Shown here one piece after another: positions 43,809-52,060 of a stretch of 64,000 bases of DNA. A program made the position numbers and the translations under genes. This DNA is from CAG-390 sp045644325. GTDB taxonomy: Bacteria; Bacillota; Clostridia; Oscillospirales; CAG-272. The DNA lies in NCBI GenBank assembly GCA_045644325.1, contig JAZRGT010000099.1, forward strand, positions 1 through 64,000, in the 5' to 3' direction. The notes beneath the pieces were generated by a model. The model was not told the DNA's origin. It saw nothing but the letters and a program-made list of their open reading frames with translations, and did not search any database. How positions within the stretch are numbered: position 1 is the first letter of the stretch; each line of letters opens with the position of its first letter.

Positions 43809-44690
43809 TTATATTTCTTCCGAATCGTGACGCTTGAATCCCTCTCCGAATACCGCAGTTGCATTCGTTACGATCATAAACGCGCTATCGTCAACCTGCT
43901 TTACGACGTCGCGTGCCTGGGGAAGAAGTTTTGCGCGCATAACGACCATAAGGATATCAAAATCCTTGCCGCTGTAAGCACCGTTGCCGTGGAAGAACGT
44001 CGCGCCGACGTCAACCTCCTTCAACAATCTCTGTGCAATTTCTTTGTTTTGGGCGCTGATGATATATATCATTCTCGCACCGTCGCCGCCGTAGAGAACC
44101 TTGTTAACGATCACACCCTGAAGCATAAGAGCAATTCCGGCGTAGATCATAACCTCGAGATCCTTAAAGACAATTCCCGAAATAAGGCAAACGCATCCAT
44201 CGACTACTCCGAAAATAATTCCCGTAGGAAGATGGCGCCATTTAAGGCGAAGCAGCTTTACTATAACGTCAGTGCCGCCCGTGGTTGCTCCGGTTCTGAA
44301 AACGATTCCCACACCCGTACCTACGAGCACCGCTCCGCCGACCGAGGCAAGCAAAAGATCGCTTGTAAGCGCGCCTACAAGCGCACCAAGAGCATCAACC
44401 GCAACGGATGAAACAAGAACAGCATACATCGTAGAAGCAAGAAACTTAAATCCGAATTTATAAGTTCCGACGATAAGTATAGGTACGTTGATAAGAGCTA
44501 TCAACGTACCCGTGGGGATTACGTCGATAAACTTCGTTATAATGATCGCCACACCCGATATACCGCCGGGCGCGATACTGTTCGGATCGAGAAAGCACGC
44601 AACACCTGCGGCGAATATAAGTGAGCCGAGCGTGAGCATAAAAAGGTTATAAAGTATACGTTTCAGTTTTTTTCTTTTCATTTTAAGCAT
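43809..44690 (-). CDS. YitT-family membrane protein
   Basis: The 293-residue protein has five or six N-terminal helices (DUF161; FAAGVACFLDPNSIAPGGISG and GGAVLVGTGVGIVFRTGATTGGTD) and a C-terminal cytoplasmic DUF2179 domain (about 220-290). The family is widespread in Bacillota and has no agreed role. GGAGAAATGAA precedes the ATG. It is first in a two-gene unit with comEC and has its own promoter. Confidence 0.92.
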   Translation of the reverse strand: MLKMKRKKLKRILYNLFMLTLGSLIFAAGVACFLDPNSIAPGGISGVAIIITKFIDVIPTGTLIALINVPILIVGTYKFGFKFLASTMYAVLVSSVAVDALGALVGALTSDLLLASVGGAVLVGTGVGIVFRTGATTGGTDVIVKLLRLKWRHLPTGIIFGVVDGCVCLISGIVFKDLEVMIYAGIALMLQGVIVNKVLYGGDGARMIYIISAQNKEIAQRLLKEVDVGATFFHGNGAYSGKDFDILMVVMRAKLLPQARDVVKQVDDSAFMIVTNATAVFGEGFKRHDSEEI

Positions 44691-44718
44691 TTCATTTCTC
44701 CGAGAATAATCTTATAAT

Positions 44719-44747
44719 ATTTTACCACGAAGTCGGAAAATAATCAA
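44719..44747 (-). promoter_or_regulatory. promoter of yitT-comEC
   Basis: TTGATT (44742-44747) and TAAAAT (44719-44724) on the minus strand are 17 bases apart. Confidence 0.55.
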
Positions 44748-44787
44748 CCGAAATTCAGAAATTTCTTTAAATTTAGCGAAAAAAGTC

Positions 44788-44816
44788 TTGAAGAATGTCG
44801 TAAAAAAGTGTATAAT
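44788..44816 (+). promoter_or_regulatory. promoter of the ComEC-like hydrolase gene
   Basis: TTGAAG (44788-44793) and TATAAT (44811-44816) are 17 bases apart. It is divergent from the yitT-comEC promoter and about 30 bases upstream of the start codon. Confidence 0.65.
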
Positions 44817-44844
44817 TTATTATATACAATTTTTGGAGGATATA

Positions 44845-45789
44845 ATGGCGGATAAAAACAAAAATAAAAATAAGAAAATAAAGCTTACTCCGATATCGGT
44901 GATCGTTATCCTGCTGATCTGCGCTCTGCTTTATATGATCTCGCTTTACATAGATATGGTGAACGCTCCTCCCGAGGATTCAAGTTCGAGCTCAACTTCA
45001 GGAATAACCGTCAGCGGTGGCGTGCTCGGCGAGGTCGAATATCACTTTATCGACGTCGGTCAGGGCGATGCAACGCTGATACGCACGCCCGAGGGGGACA
45101 TTCTCATTGATGCGGGAGAAAACAGCGCGGAGGAAGATCTTAAGAACTATCTCGATCTTTGCGGTGTTGAAGTCCTCTATTATGCGGTATTTACTCATCC
45201 CGACTCCGACCACATAGGCGGTGCGGACATGGTGCTTGCCGAATACGAGGTTCTCAACGTCATCAAGCCCGAGCTCGAAAAGACCACCAAAGTTTATACG
45301 AGAATGATGGAAGCGATCGCTGCGGAAGGTTGTACGGTTTACAACGCTCTTCCCGGAGAGACCTACTCTCTCGGAGAATTTGATATGTTCGTTTTCGGTC
45401 CCGACCCGAACAACAAAAAGCTTGACTCAAATAACTCCTCTATAGTTATCAAGGCAACTTGGGGCGACACAACGGCTATGCTCACGGGCGACGCCGAGGA
45501 GCCCGCAGAGGAATCAATTCTTGCAACCTTCTCTGCCGACGATCTTGGTTCTATGCTTCTCAAAATGGGACACCACGGCTCAAAGACCTCATCGAAAGAT
45601 GCGTGGCTTGCGGCGGTAAGACCGAGCATTGCCATAATCTCCTGCGGAAAGGACAACTCTTACGGTCATCCTCACGCAGAAGCACTTGCGCGTATCACTC
45701 CTTACGTTGGCGAAAGTATATACCGCACCGACGAGCTCGGAAGTATTGTTTTTGTTACGGATGGAGAGGAATTTGTTTATCAGAATTAA
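44845..45789 (+). CDS. ComEC-like metallo-beta-lactamase hydrolase, membrane-anchored
   Basis: The 314-residue protein has a Lys/Asn-rich N-terminus, one membrane helix (about 15-36) and an extracytoplasmic metallo-beta-lactamase domain. The metal motifs are intact: FIDVGQGDATLI, LIDAGEN, FTHPDSDHIGG (HxxxDH), GDAEEPAEE and KMGHHGSKTSS. This is the stand-alone version of ComEC's C-terminal nuclease-like domain. GGAGGATATA fixes the ATG at 44845, since the promoter occupies the upstream open frame. It is divergent from yitT-comEC and may supply the active nuclease that the neighbouring ComEC appears to have weakened. Confidence 0.9.
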   Translation: MADKNKNKNKKIKLTPISVIVILLICALLYMISLYIDMVNAPPEDSSSSSTSGITVSGGVLGEVEYHFIDVGQGDATLIRTPEGDILIDAGENSAEEDLKNYLDLCGVEVLYYAVFTHPDSDHIGGADMVLAEYEVLNVIKPELEKTTKVYTRMMEAIAAEGCTVYNALPGETYSLGEFDMFVFGPDPNNKKLDSNNSSIVIKATWGDTTAMLTGDAEEPAEESILATFSADDLGSMLLKMGHHGSKTSSKDAWLAAVRPSIAIISCGKDNSYGHPHAEALARITPYVGESIYRTDELGSIVFVTDGEEFVYQN

Positions 45790-45798
45790 AGTAAAGAG

Positions 45799-45829
45799 AA
45801 AACCGAGCGGTTCAGAACCGCTCGGTTTT
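45799..45829. terminator. bidirectional terminator
   Basis: A perfect 14-base stem (AAAACCGAGCGGTT with its partner) and a 3-base loop lie between convergent genes. Confidence 0.92.
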
Positions 45830-45835
45830 GTACTA

Positions 45836-46648
45836 TCATTCAAGGTTGAGTTTTTTGGTCATAATTCTATGTGTAACTAACCAGTATACTGCAGCAAGAG
45901 CCGTGCTGATCACTATTGCTCCGCAAAGGTATATATGTATTGCAATAACGGAGTTGGCTTGGAGCAAATTTACGATAGCGTCAAGTGCACCCGCCATTTC
46001 GAGGACCGTTATGATTATGACAGTTGCTGTAGAAATCATCTGGCTTGCAACGTAATATATAAAGTAAGCCACGAAAGCCATCAAAATTCGATTCTTCTTG
46101 GCCATCTGACCAACCGTTATACAAGTATAGTACAAAAGAGTGCCGGAGACCGCAGAAAGAATGAATAATAAGATCGCCTCAATAATGAACGCTACCGCAT
46201 TTGCCGCACCGTACAGCGAAAAAAACGTGCGCAGAGCATTGCCGATTTCTCTGACCAACTGCACAAAAAGCTCGCCGGAGATTGCAATAGCCACGGTTAA
46301 AATAACCGTCACAACGCATATTGCCTCACATACGATAGTTGCCAAAAGTTTTACGAAAATATGCTCCGAATTGGTTACGGGAAGAGTAAACGTCAGATAT
46401 CCCTCGGAGGAAAACAAATTTTTGTAAAAACGAACGACTGAAACAACCCAAGAAAGCATAATGAGCGCCACGCATGCTACGATTAGCATAAGTACGGACG
46501 AAGAGGTCGCGAGCTTGCTTATTACGCTGCCATTGTCCAAGAGGATAAAAATTTTCGTCACGACTCCGACTGCCAAAACTATCGGCAAAAACATACCGAA
46601 TGTGCGGAAATAATACACAAATTCGTGTTTAAGAAGCTTTTTTACCAT
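45836..46648 (-). CDS. ABC-2 type transporter permease
   Basis: The 270-residue membrane protein has six hydrophobic segments (for example FLPIVLAVGVVTKIFILL and VLMLIVACVALIMLSWVVSV) and the layout of the ABC exporter permeases found beside GntR-type regulators (YtrC/YtrD-like). It overlaps the ATPase gene by seven bases. The substrate is unknown; cell-envelope antibiotics or peptides are usual for this type. Confidence 0.82.
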   Translation of the reverse strand: MVKKLLKHEFVYYFRTFGMFLPIVLAVGVVTKIFILLDNGSVISKLATSSSVLMLIVACVALIMLSWVVSVVRFYKNLFSSEGYLTFTLPVTNSEHIFVKLLATIVCEAICVVTVILTVAIAISGELFVQLVREIGNALRTFFSLYGAANAVAFIIEAILLFILSAVSGTLLYYTCITVGQMAKKNRILMAFVAYFIYYVASQMISTATVIIITVLEMAGALDAIVNLLQANSVIAIHIYLCGAIVISTALAAVYWLVTHRIMTKKLNLE

Positions 46649-47340
46649 TTGAAGACCTCCCTGAAGAGTGCGTCAACGCTCATTCCCCTATCCTCGCGTA
46701 TCTCATCTACAGACTTATGAAGCACTATCTCACCTTTATTGATGAAAATAGCTTCATCAAGCACGGGCTCGATATCGGCGATGATATGCGTCGATATGAG
46801 CACCGAGGCGTCGGGATTATAATTGTTGATGATGGTGGATATAACATAATCTCTCGTTGCAGGATCAACCGCCGCTATCGGCTCGTCGAGAACGTAAAGA
46901 AGCGCGTTACGGCTCATTACCAAAATCAGACAGACCTTTTCCTTATTACCTTTGGAAAGATTTTTCAGTTTTGCTTTTCTGTCTATACCGAGTCGGTCAA
47001 GCATTTGAAATGCCAGCTCCGGGCGAAAATCCTCATAAAAATCGCAGAACAAGCCTATGATCTGTTCGGCTGTCATCCACGAAGGTAAAAAATTATTGTC
47101 CGGAAGATAGGAAACTACCTTTTTGGTTTCCACGCCGGGTGTATTTCCATTAACAAGTATACTGCCTTCGCTCGGGGTAAGCAGACCGTTTATCAACTTA
47201 ATAAGCGTAGTTTTTCCCGAGCCGTTTGGACCTAAGATTCCAATGATCTTACCCGCTTCAATGGTAAGATCGACATTGTTCAATGCAAGTATGCTGCCGT
47301 ATTTCTTTGTCAAAGCCGTACATTTAAGAAGATCGCTCAT
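46642..47340 (-). CDS. ABC transporter ATP-binding protein
   Basis: The 232-residue ATPase has Walker A GPNGSGKT (about 38-45), Q-loop region SYLPDNNFLP, signature NLSKGNKEKV (a variant of LSGGQ), Walker B LLYVLDEPIAAVDPA and the H-loop STHII. It powers the downstream permease. Its start overlaps the GntR gene stop by four bases. The module GntR-ATPase-permease matches the YtrA/YtrB type. Confidence 0.93.
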   Translation of the reverse strand: MSDLLKCTALTKKYGSILALNNVDLTIEAGKIIGILGPNGSGKTTLIKLINGLLTPSEGSILVNGNTPGVETKKVVSYLPDNNFLPSWMTAEQIIGLFCDFYEDFRPELAFQMLDRLGIDRKAKLKNLSKGNKEKVCLILVMSRNALLYVLDEPIAAVDPATRDYVISTIINNYNPDASVLISTHIIADIEPVLDEAIFINKGEIVLHKSVDEIREDRGMSVDALFREVFKW

Positions 47341-47705
47341 CGTTTACCTCCCTGATATTGATTAATATAATTGATAATATCATCCGCATTACACCCGAGC
47401 TGTGCCATTGATGCAATATACTCCTCGGTTTTACTCTTCCGAAGTGATTCAAGCTGCTCGGCAACAGCATCGACGTTTTCGTTCACATACCATCCCGAAC
47501 AACGCACGGAATGGATAACTCCGCGGCGTTCAAGCTCCTCAAAGGATTTCTGGACCGTGTTGGGATTGACACCTGCCAAAAGCGCAATTTCTCTCACCGA
47601 AAGAAGCCTCTCGCCCGTTGAATATTCCCCGCTCGCCACGGCTACACAAATGATCTCACAAAGCTGCGGACATATCGGACGGGATTTGTCAAGCGTCCAA
47701 TTCAT
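47337..47705 (-). CDS. GntR-family regulator, YtrA-like
   Basis: The 122-residue regulator has an N-terminal winged helix (about 10-70; ERLLSVREIALLAGVNPNTVQKSFEELERRGV in two motifs) and a short C-terminal dimerisation helix, typical of YtrA-class repressors of ABC operons. It is first in the operon. GGAGTGGTCAAA precedes the ATG at 47705; the GTG at 47714 overlaps the ribosome site. A palindrome over the -10 box probably makes it autoregulated. Confidence 0.9.
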   Translation of the reverse strand: MNWTLDKSRPICPQLCEIICVAVASGEYSTGERLLSVREIALLAGVNPNTVQKSFEELERRGVIHSVRCSGWYVNENVDAVAEQLESLRKSKTEEYIASMAQLGCNADDIINYINQYQGGKR

Positions 47706-47729
47706 TTTGACCACTCCTTCTGTATTACT

Positions 47730-47766
47730 GTACTATTATTATAATACAATTTCTGCAATTTGTCAA
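47730..47766 (-). promoter_or_regulatory. promoter and palindromic operator of the GntR-ABC operon
   Basis: TTGACA (47761-47766) and TATAAT (47738-47743) on the minus strand are 17 bases apart. An 18-base imperfect palindrome, GTACTATTATTATAATAC (47730-47747; 14 of 18 bases symmetric), covers the -10 box. Confidence 0.6.
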
Positions 47767-47780
47767 TAACTTTAAGTAAA

Positions 47781-47821
47781 AAAACATAAACCGCAGACGT
47801 TAAATCTGCGGTTTATGTTTT
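47781..47821 (-). terminator. terminator after the secreted duplicated protein
   Basis: A perfect 17-base stem (AAAACATAAACCGCAGA with its partner) and a 7-base loop form a strong terminator. Confidence 0.9.
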
Positions 47822-47832
47822 ATGATTGTTGA

Positions 47833-48810
47833 TCAGAAGCTTCTCTTCTTGGTGAAAGCTACTGCAAGAGACATTGCTGCGAGAGCAACTGCGATAACGG
47901 TGAAGATACCGTCGCCGGCGGAGGGAGCCTCGGGAACTACGGGGGTCTCTGCTACGGGAGTCTTGAGAGTTACTACGGGGCGTTCAGCTGCATCAATGGG
48001 AGCATTCGCCTTCTCTTCGGAACGGTAGCAAAGTCTTACGAGCTCGTTGTCCTTGGTGGAGGTGTAGGAGTAAACTACGGGAGCGCTGGTGAAGGTTCCT
48101 TCTTCGCCCTTAACACCGCTTGCGAATACCCAGTTCTCGCCATCCTTGGTCCAGGTGGAGAAAACAAGCGCGCTGTTGGAGCAGAATGCGGTACCGTTCT
48201 TGTTGGTATCGGTGAAGGTAACCTTGCTTCCTGCCTTGGGAACGACGATAACGTCGGTGAAGGAGTAAGCAGAACCGCTTGCAACGATAGAACCGTCAGC
48301 CTTAACGTAACCGAAGTTCCAAACAACGTCGATCTTAGCGCCGTCTACGAAGATCTCCTCAAATTCGGGAGTCATATCAGCCTTCTGCTCGGAGCGGTAG
48401 GTAACGCGGATAGCCTGGTTATCCTCAGTGGTTACAAACTCATAGCTTCTGGAAGCTGCAACGCTGTAACCGGGAATATTGTTAGCTTCAAGATCAAGTT
48501 CAAACTCTTCGCCGTTCTTCTTCCAGAAGGAGAAGACGTAAGCTGCAGCGGATGCGTAGCCGGATTTTTCGTCAGCGAAGGAGATGGTGGAGCCTGCAGG
48601 ACCCATGTCTATAACGTCGGAGTAGGAATAGCTGCCGCCGTTGGGGTTGAGGACGTTGACGAATCCACTTGAGTTGGTGGAAGAACCAACGTAACCGAGC
48701 TGCCAGTTGGTAGCAACAATGGTTTCCTCATAGGATTCTGCGGAAGCTGTGAAAGCAGCTACGGAGAGAACCATTACGAGCGCAAGTGCGAGTGCAAAAA
48801 TCTTTTTCAT
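47833..48810 (-). CDS. secreted surface protein with two duplicated modules
   Basis: The 325-residue protein has a signal peptide (about 1-24, ending near FTASAES) and two homologous modules of about 115-120 residues (about 30-155 and 160-285). Both share WNxGYV, YSFxDVI, PxAGSxxxFxD, FSxWxKxGE and RxxYRSExKA. A linker then leads to a C-terminal APSAGDG-hydrophobic-TKKRSF tail. That tail resembles a cell-wall sorting or membrane-anchor signal but has no LPxTG. No function is recognised. A strong promoter suggests abundant expression. Confidence 0.75.
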   Translation of the reverse strand: MKKIFALALALVMVLSVAAFTASAESYEETIVATNWQLGYVGSSTNSSGFVNVLNPNGGSYSYSDVIDMGPAGSTISFADEKSGYASAAAYVFSFWKKNGEEFELDLEANNIPGYSVAASRSYEFVTTEDNQAIRVTYRSEQKADMTPEFEEIFVDGAKIDVVWNFGYVKADGSIVASGSAYSFTDVIVVPKAGSKVTFTDTNKNGTAFCSNSALVFSTWTKDGENWVFASGVKGEEGTFTSAPVVYSYTSTKDNELVRLCYRSEEKANAPIDAAERPVVTLKTPVAETPVVPEAPSAGDGIFTVIAVALAAMSLAVAFTKKRSF

Positions 48811-48846
48811 TAGATAAAAATTCCTTTCTGAATTTTAGATAAGATA

Positions 48847-48875
48847 AATATACCACAAAATGAGGTGTTTGTCAA
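48847..48875 (-). promoter_or_regulatory. strong promoter of the duplicated secreted protein
   Basis: TTGACA (48870-48875) and TATATT (48847-48852) on the minus strand are 17 bases apart. Confidence 0.72.
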
Positions 48876-48926
48876 GGTTTTTTCATAAATACTTTGGTTT
48901 AATTTCACAAAAGATCTCCAAAAATA

Positions 48927-49895
48927 TCAATTAAGCTTATCTATACTCTCACCGATCAGCTCCGAGCCGTATAAATCGACCGCAAACGGATAGTATGCGG
49001 TATGATATTCCTTAAGTATCGCTATATCAGATCCTTCTATAAGACCGGCATCAAATGCCTCTGTCAGGGTATACAAGCGGTTTCCGTCGAAGCCGTAGAT
49101 ACGGTTTCCGTTCTGATATACGAACACCTCTTCGCCGACTTCTTCATATTTAAGAGCATTGACGTAATATTTCAGCGGTGATTTATAGATAAAGAATACA
49201 ACGTCGTCAAAAAGTCCGTAATAGTCGGTAATAACCACATCGTCAACCGTCGCTGTGTCGAGCTCCTTAAGAAGAAATTCGGTTACAACAGCTTGTTTAG
49301 CAAGCATTTCGGTCTCGGGGTCAAAGACCAATCTTTGAATATCGGGAACAGACACGGTCACGTCTTTGAGTTCTTTATAAAATCTTGCGTAATAATAAGC
49401 TTCACACAAATGACCGTGCATTTCGCTGATATCCGAATAAGAAAGCTCGCCGCTTGAATACAGCTCGTTTGCGGAGAGTAATACGCCGTCTTTAAAACCG
49501 TAAACTCCCTCTGAGATAAAATTATGATTTGCAACGATCGCGGAATCAATTTGAGCCGTGGAACGGGTGTTATCAGTAAACATAATATATCCGTTATATG
49601 TTCCGAGATATTCCGCTCCGATCTGTCCCTTGCGATTGAAATTCTCAAGGAATTCTACCAGAGGAATCCGACGGCGGGTCTTCTCTCGCCACGCCTTGTT
49701 CACTGCGTCTAAGAATTCCTGATTTATAATACTGTGATCGAGATTCGACCTCTGCATAGGAATTACAGTATCTTCCTTTTTCGTAGGCGCTGACACAAGT
49801 CCGCGATCATTCGACTTATATATGATTACTGCTACAGGGATAATAAGAAAGACGAGTGCAAAAATTATAATATTCCTTATAAGATGTTCTTTCAT
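48927..49895 (-). CDS. membrane-anchored protein with two tandem modules
   Basis: I do not recognise this 322-residue protein. One N-terminal membrane helix (about 6-27, IRNIIIFALVFLIIPVAVII) is followed by an extracytoplasmic part with two related units. Each ends in a similar block: VYGFKDGVLLSANELYSSGE near residue 140 and IYGFDGNRLYTLTEAFDAGL near residue 280. The second block is close to a short motif (LYTLTEAYEKGL) seen at the ends of many clostridial surface proteins. GGAGATACGAT precedes the ATG at 49895; the upstream open frame contains the promoter. Confidence 0.7.
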   Translation of the reverse strand: MKEHLIRNIIIFALVFLIIPVAVIIYKSNDRGLVSAPTKKEDTVIPMQRSNLDHSIINQEFLDAVNKAWREKTRRRIPLVEFLENFNRKGQIGAEYLGTYNGYIMFTDNTRSTAQIDSAIVANHNFISEGVYGFKDGVLLSANELYSSGELSYSDISEMHGHLCEAYYYARFYKELKDVTVSVPDIQRLVFDPETEMLAKQAVVTEFLLKELDTATVDDVVITDYYGLFDDVVFFIYKSPLKYYVNALKYEEVGEEVFVYQNGNRIYGFDGNRLYTLTEAFDAGLIEGSDIAILKEYHTAYYPFAVDLYGSELIGESIDKLN

Positions 49896-49938
49896 ATCGT
49901 ATCTCCTTTCTTTAGACACGCCGAAATTATCTATACTA

Positions 49939-49967
49939 ATAATATCACATTTCCCTTCTCTTGTCAA
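49939..49967 (-). promoter_or_regulatory. promoter of the two-module membrane-anchored protein
   Basis: TTGACA (49962-49967) and TATTAT (49939-49944) on the minus strand are 17 bases apart. Confidence 0.7.
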
Positions 49968-49970
49968 TAG

Positions 49971-50001
49971 AAAACAACACAGCGCTGGGCCGTGTTGTTT
50001 T
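49971..50001 (-). terminator. terminator after the FAD oxidoreductase
   Basis: A perfect 10-base stem (AAAACAACAC/GTGTTGTTTT) with an 11-base loop ends close to the next gene's -35 box. Confidence 0.75.
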
Positions 50002-50012
50002 CATTTATGAAA

Positions 50013-51857
50013 TTAATAAATTCTTACCTCATATACCTTGATCGCGGGGGCGCCGTTGGTTGCGAGGACGTGGATCTTAACCTCGTCTGCCTCGGTGGGA
50101 TCTACGTCGCAGACTGCAAGGCGGAGATAGTTGCCGCGGACTTCCTTCTTGGAAACTTCCTTGCCGTCCTTATAAAGAACAACGTCGAAGTCCTTGAGAA
50201 GCTCGGGAGCAACGCCGATTCTCTGCTGAGACTGTCTGTTAGCGGACATAGTAACACGGATGGGGTATGCGAAGTTGGAGTCGGAGGTTACTCTTACCTG
50301 GCTTACGGTCTTTGCGCCGTCGAGCTTGAGGGTAAGGGTCTCGCCACCCTCGGAGATCGAATCGGTCATCCAAGCGTTATGCTCCTCGCCGATCTTTCTC
50401 GATACGCCGTTGATGACCTTCTCGGGCTCGCCGCCTGCGATGAAGGAAGAAGCCGAAACGGTTGCGGTGAGTGCCATATCCTTTGCGTCCTCATTCTTGT
50501 AAGGCAGGGGGAGATAGCCGTCTTCGCGGAGCATGATCTGCTGAAGCTCGGTGATGTGCTCGCCTACGCCGCGGGGATCGCAGCCGTACTTATCGCAGAG
50601 AGAAGCCGCAACGCCGACAGCCTGACCGCCGTTTGCACAGCAAGAGATAATTCTTGTGGATGCAAGGCCGAGCTTGGTTGTGGAGATATTTCTTCCCGCC
50701 ATAAAGAGGTTCTTGATGTTCTTGGAGTAGTAGCAACGGTAAGGAACGGTATAGATACCCTCGAAGTGGTTGCAATCGGAGGGGAGAATATCGAAGTCAA
50801 GAAGTCCGTGGGGCGCGTGAAGGTCTACGCACCAACCTGCGTGGATAACAGCGTCATCGAATACTTTGTGATCGAGAATATCATTCTCGTTGAGCATATA
50901 GTCACCCATAAGTCTGCGGCTCTCGCGCATTCCGGGGAGTGCGCCTACCCAGATAAGCTCGAAGTTATCTGCGCCGTGCTCGCCGCCGTTCTTGATGTGA
51001 TCCCAGAGACCGTATGCATAAGCGTAGAGATCGTCACGGATCTTTTCATAGTCCTCGATGATGTCCTCGCCGTCGCCCATAAGCTCGAGCCACCAGTAGC
51101 CGTAGTCAACTGCCGCGCAGGAGTTAGCGGAAAGGCGGAGCCATTCCTCGGGGTCGGGAGCCATGGAAGCATCAACCTTCATAGTCTTGGAGTGAACTCT
51201 GTAACGGAGCTGATGCTCGGTGAGGTGCTTTGCGAAAGGAGGAGGAGTGAACTTAACGGGCTTGCCGGTGTCGACAGCCTTCATAAGGATGGTGTTACCC
51301 ATTCTCTCGTTGTTAGCCTCTGCGGGAGCGTGGGGCTCGCCGGTTTCAGCCTTGGATTCGCTTCCCTGTCTGAACTCTGCGCCTGCGAAGTAGCCGAGGG
51401 TACCGTTACCGGTACAGTCAGCGAAGATGGGAGCGGTGATGCGGAGACGGAGCTCGGTAGTCTCCTGGAAGCACTTGATCGCTACGATGCGATCGTCCTC
51501 AACCTCGCAATCGTACATTGCGGTGTTGAAATATGTAGTAAGATTGGGCTCTTCCTTTGCCTTACGGAAAAGGACCATATCCCAAGTGGAATAGCTGAAG
51601 GAATCGTTTACAGCCTTGTTCTCAAGCATAAGCTCGTAAACAAGTCCGCTCTCTGCATAGTCGGGCTGACGAAGGCTCTGGTCAGCGCCTGAGATGTGGA
51701 TACGGATCTCGCTGGATGCGTTGCCGCCGAGTACGGGACGGGCGTGGATGAGCGCAGTCTTAACACCCTCACGAGCCGCCGCGATAGCAGCACAAAGTCC
51801 GGACATACCTCCGCCGACAACAACAAAGGAATAATGTTCTTCTCTGAATCTCTTCAT
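50013..51857 (-). CDS. FAD-dependent oxidoreductase with C-terminal beta domain
   Basis: The 614-residue protein has an N-terminal FAD-binding fold (VVVGGGMSGLCAAIAAAREG, residues 13-32, then PVLGGNASSEIRIHISGA), the FAD_oxidored family layout with ADCTGNGTLGYFAGAEFRQG and NLFMAGRNISTTKLGLASTR mid-protein, and a C-terminal beta-rich domain (about 470-614) that may bind carbohydrate. Enzymes of this type often oxidise sugar derivatives. The gene stands alone between its own promoter and terminator, so the substrate is unknown. No signal peptide is visible. Confidence 0.82.
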   Translation of the reverse strand: MKRFREEHYSFVVVGGGMSGLCAAIAAAREGVKTALIHARPVLGGNASSEIRIHISGADQSLRQPDYAESGLVYELMLENKAVNDSFSYSTWDMVLFRKAKEEPNLTTYFNTAMYDCEVEDDRIVAIKCFQETTELRLRITAPIFADCTGNGTLGYFAGAEFRQGSESKAETGEPHAPAEANNERMGNTILMKAVDTGKPVKFTPPPFAKHLTEHQLRYRVHSKTMKVDASMAPDPEEWLRLSANSCAAVDYGYWWLELMGDGEDIIEDYEKIRDDLYAYAYGLWDHIKNGGEHGADNFELIWVGALPGMRESRRLMGDYMLNENDILDHKVFDDAVIHAGWCVDLHAPHGLLDFDILPSDCNHFEGIYTVPYRCYYSKNIKNLFMAGRNISTTKLGLASTRIISCCANGGQAVGVAASLCDKYGCDPRGVGEHITELQQIMLREDGYLPLPYKNEDAKDMALTATVSASSFIAGGEPEKVINGVSRKIGEEHNAWMTDSISEGGETLTLKLDGAKTVSQVRVTSDSNFAYPIRVTMSANRQSQQRIGVAPELLKDFDVVLYKDGKEVSKKEVRGNYLRLAVCDVDPTEADEVKIHVLATNGAPAIKVYEVRIY

Positions 51858-51898
51858 TTAAATAATTTCCTCCGAAGATAATTTTTTCATACAGATTA

Positions 51899-51927
51899 AT
51901 TATACTATATTTTATCAGAAAGGTCAA
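51899..51927 (-). promoter_or_regulatory. promoter of the FAD oxidoreductase gene
   Basis: TTGACC (51922-51927) and TATAAT (51899-51904) on the minus strand are 17 bases apart. Confidence 0.68.
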
Positions 51928-51999
51928 TACCTATTTAGGGCTTGTACATCAATTATCTGTAAATTTTCGTTTATTTATCGAAAAAAATCAGAAATTCTC

Positions 52000-52028
52000 T
52001 TGACATATTGAATAATTAGCTTTATAAT
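52000..52028 (+). promoter_or_regulatory. promoter of mscL
   Basis: TTGACA (52000-52005) and TATAAT (52023-52028) are 17 bases apart. The first in-frame ATG (52034) falls within about ten bases of this -10 box, which supports the later start. Confidence 0.75.
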
Positions 52029-52060
52029 ATTATATGATTAAAATAGCCGGAGGTTTTATT

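Noticed and set aside
49992..51692. Plus-strand frame opposite the FAD oxidoreductase (566 residues)
   Set aside because: Antisense shadow. The minus-strand gene has an FAD fold, promoter and terminator.
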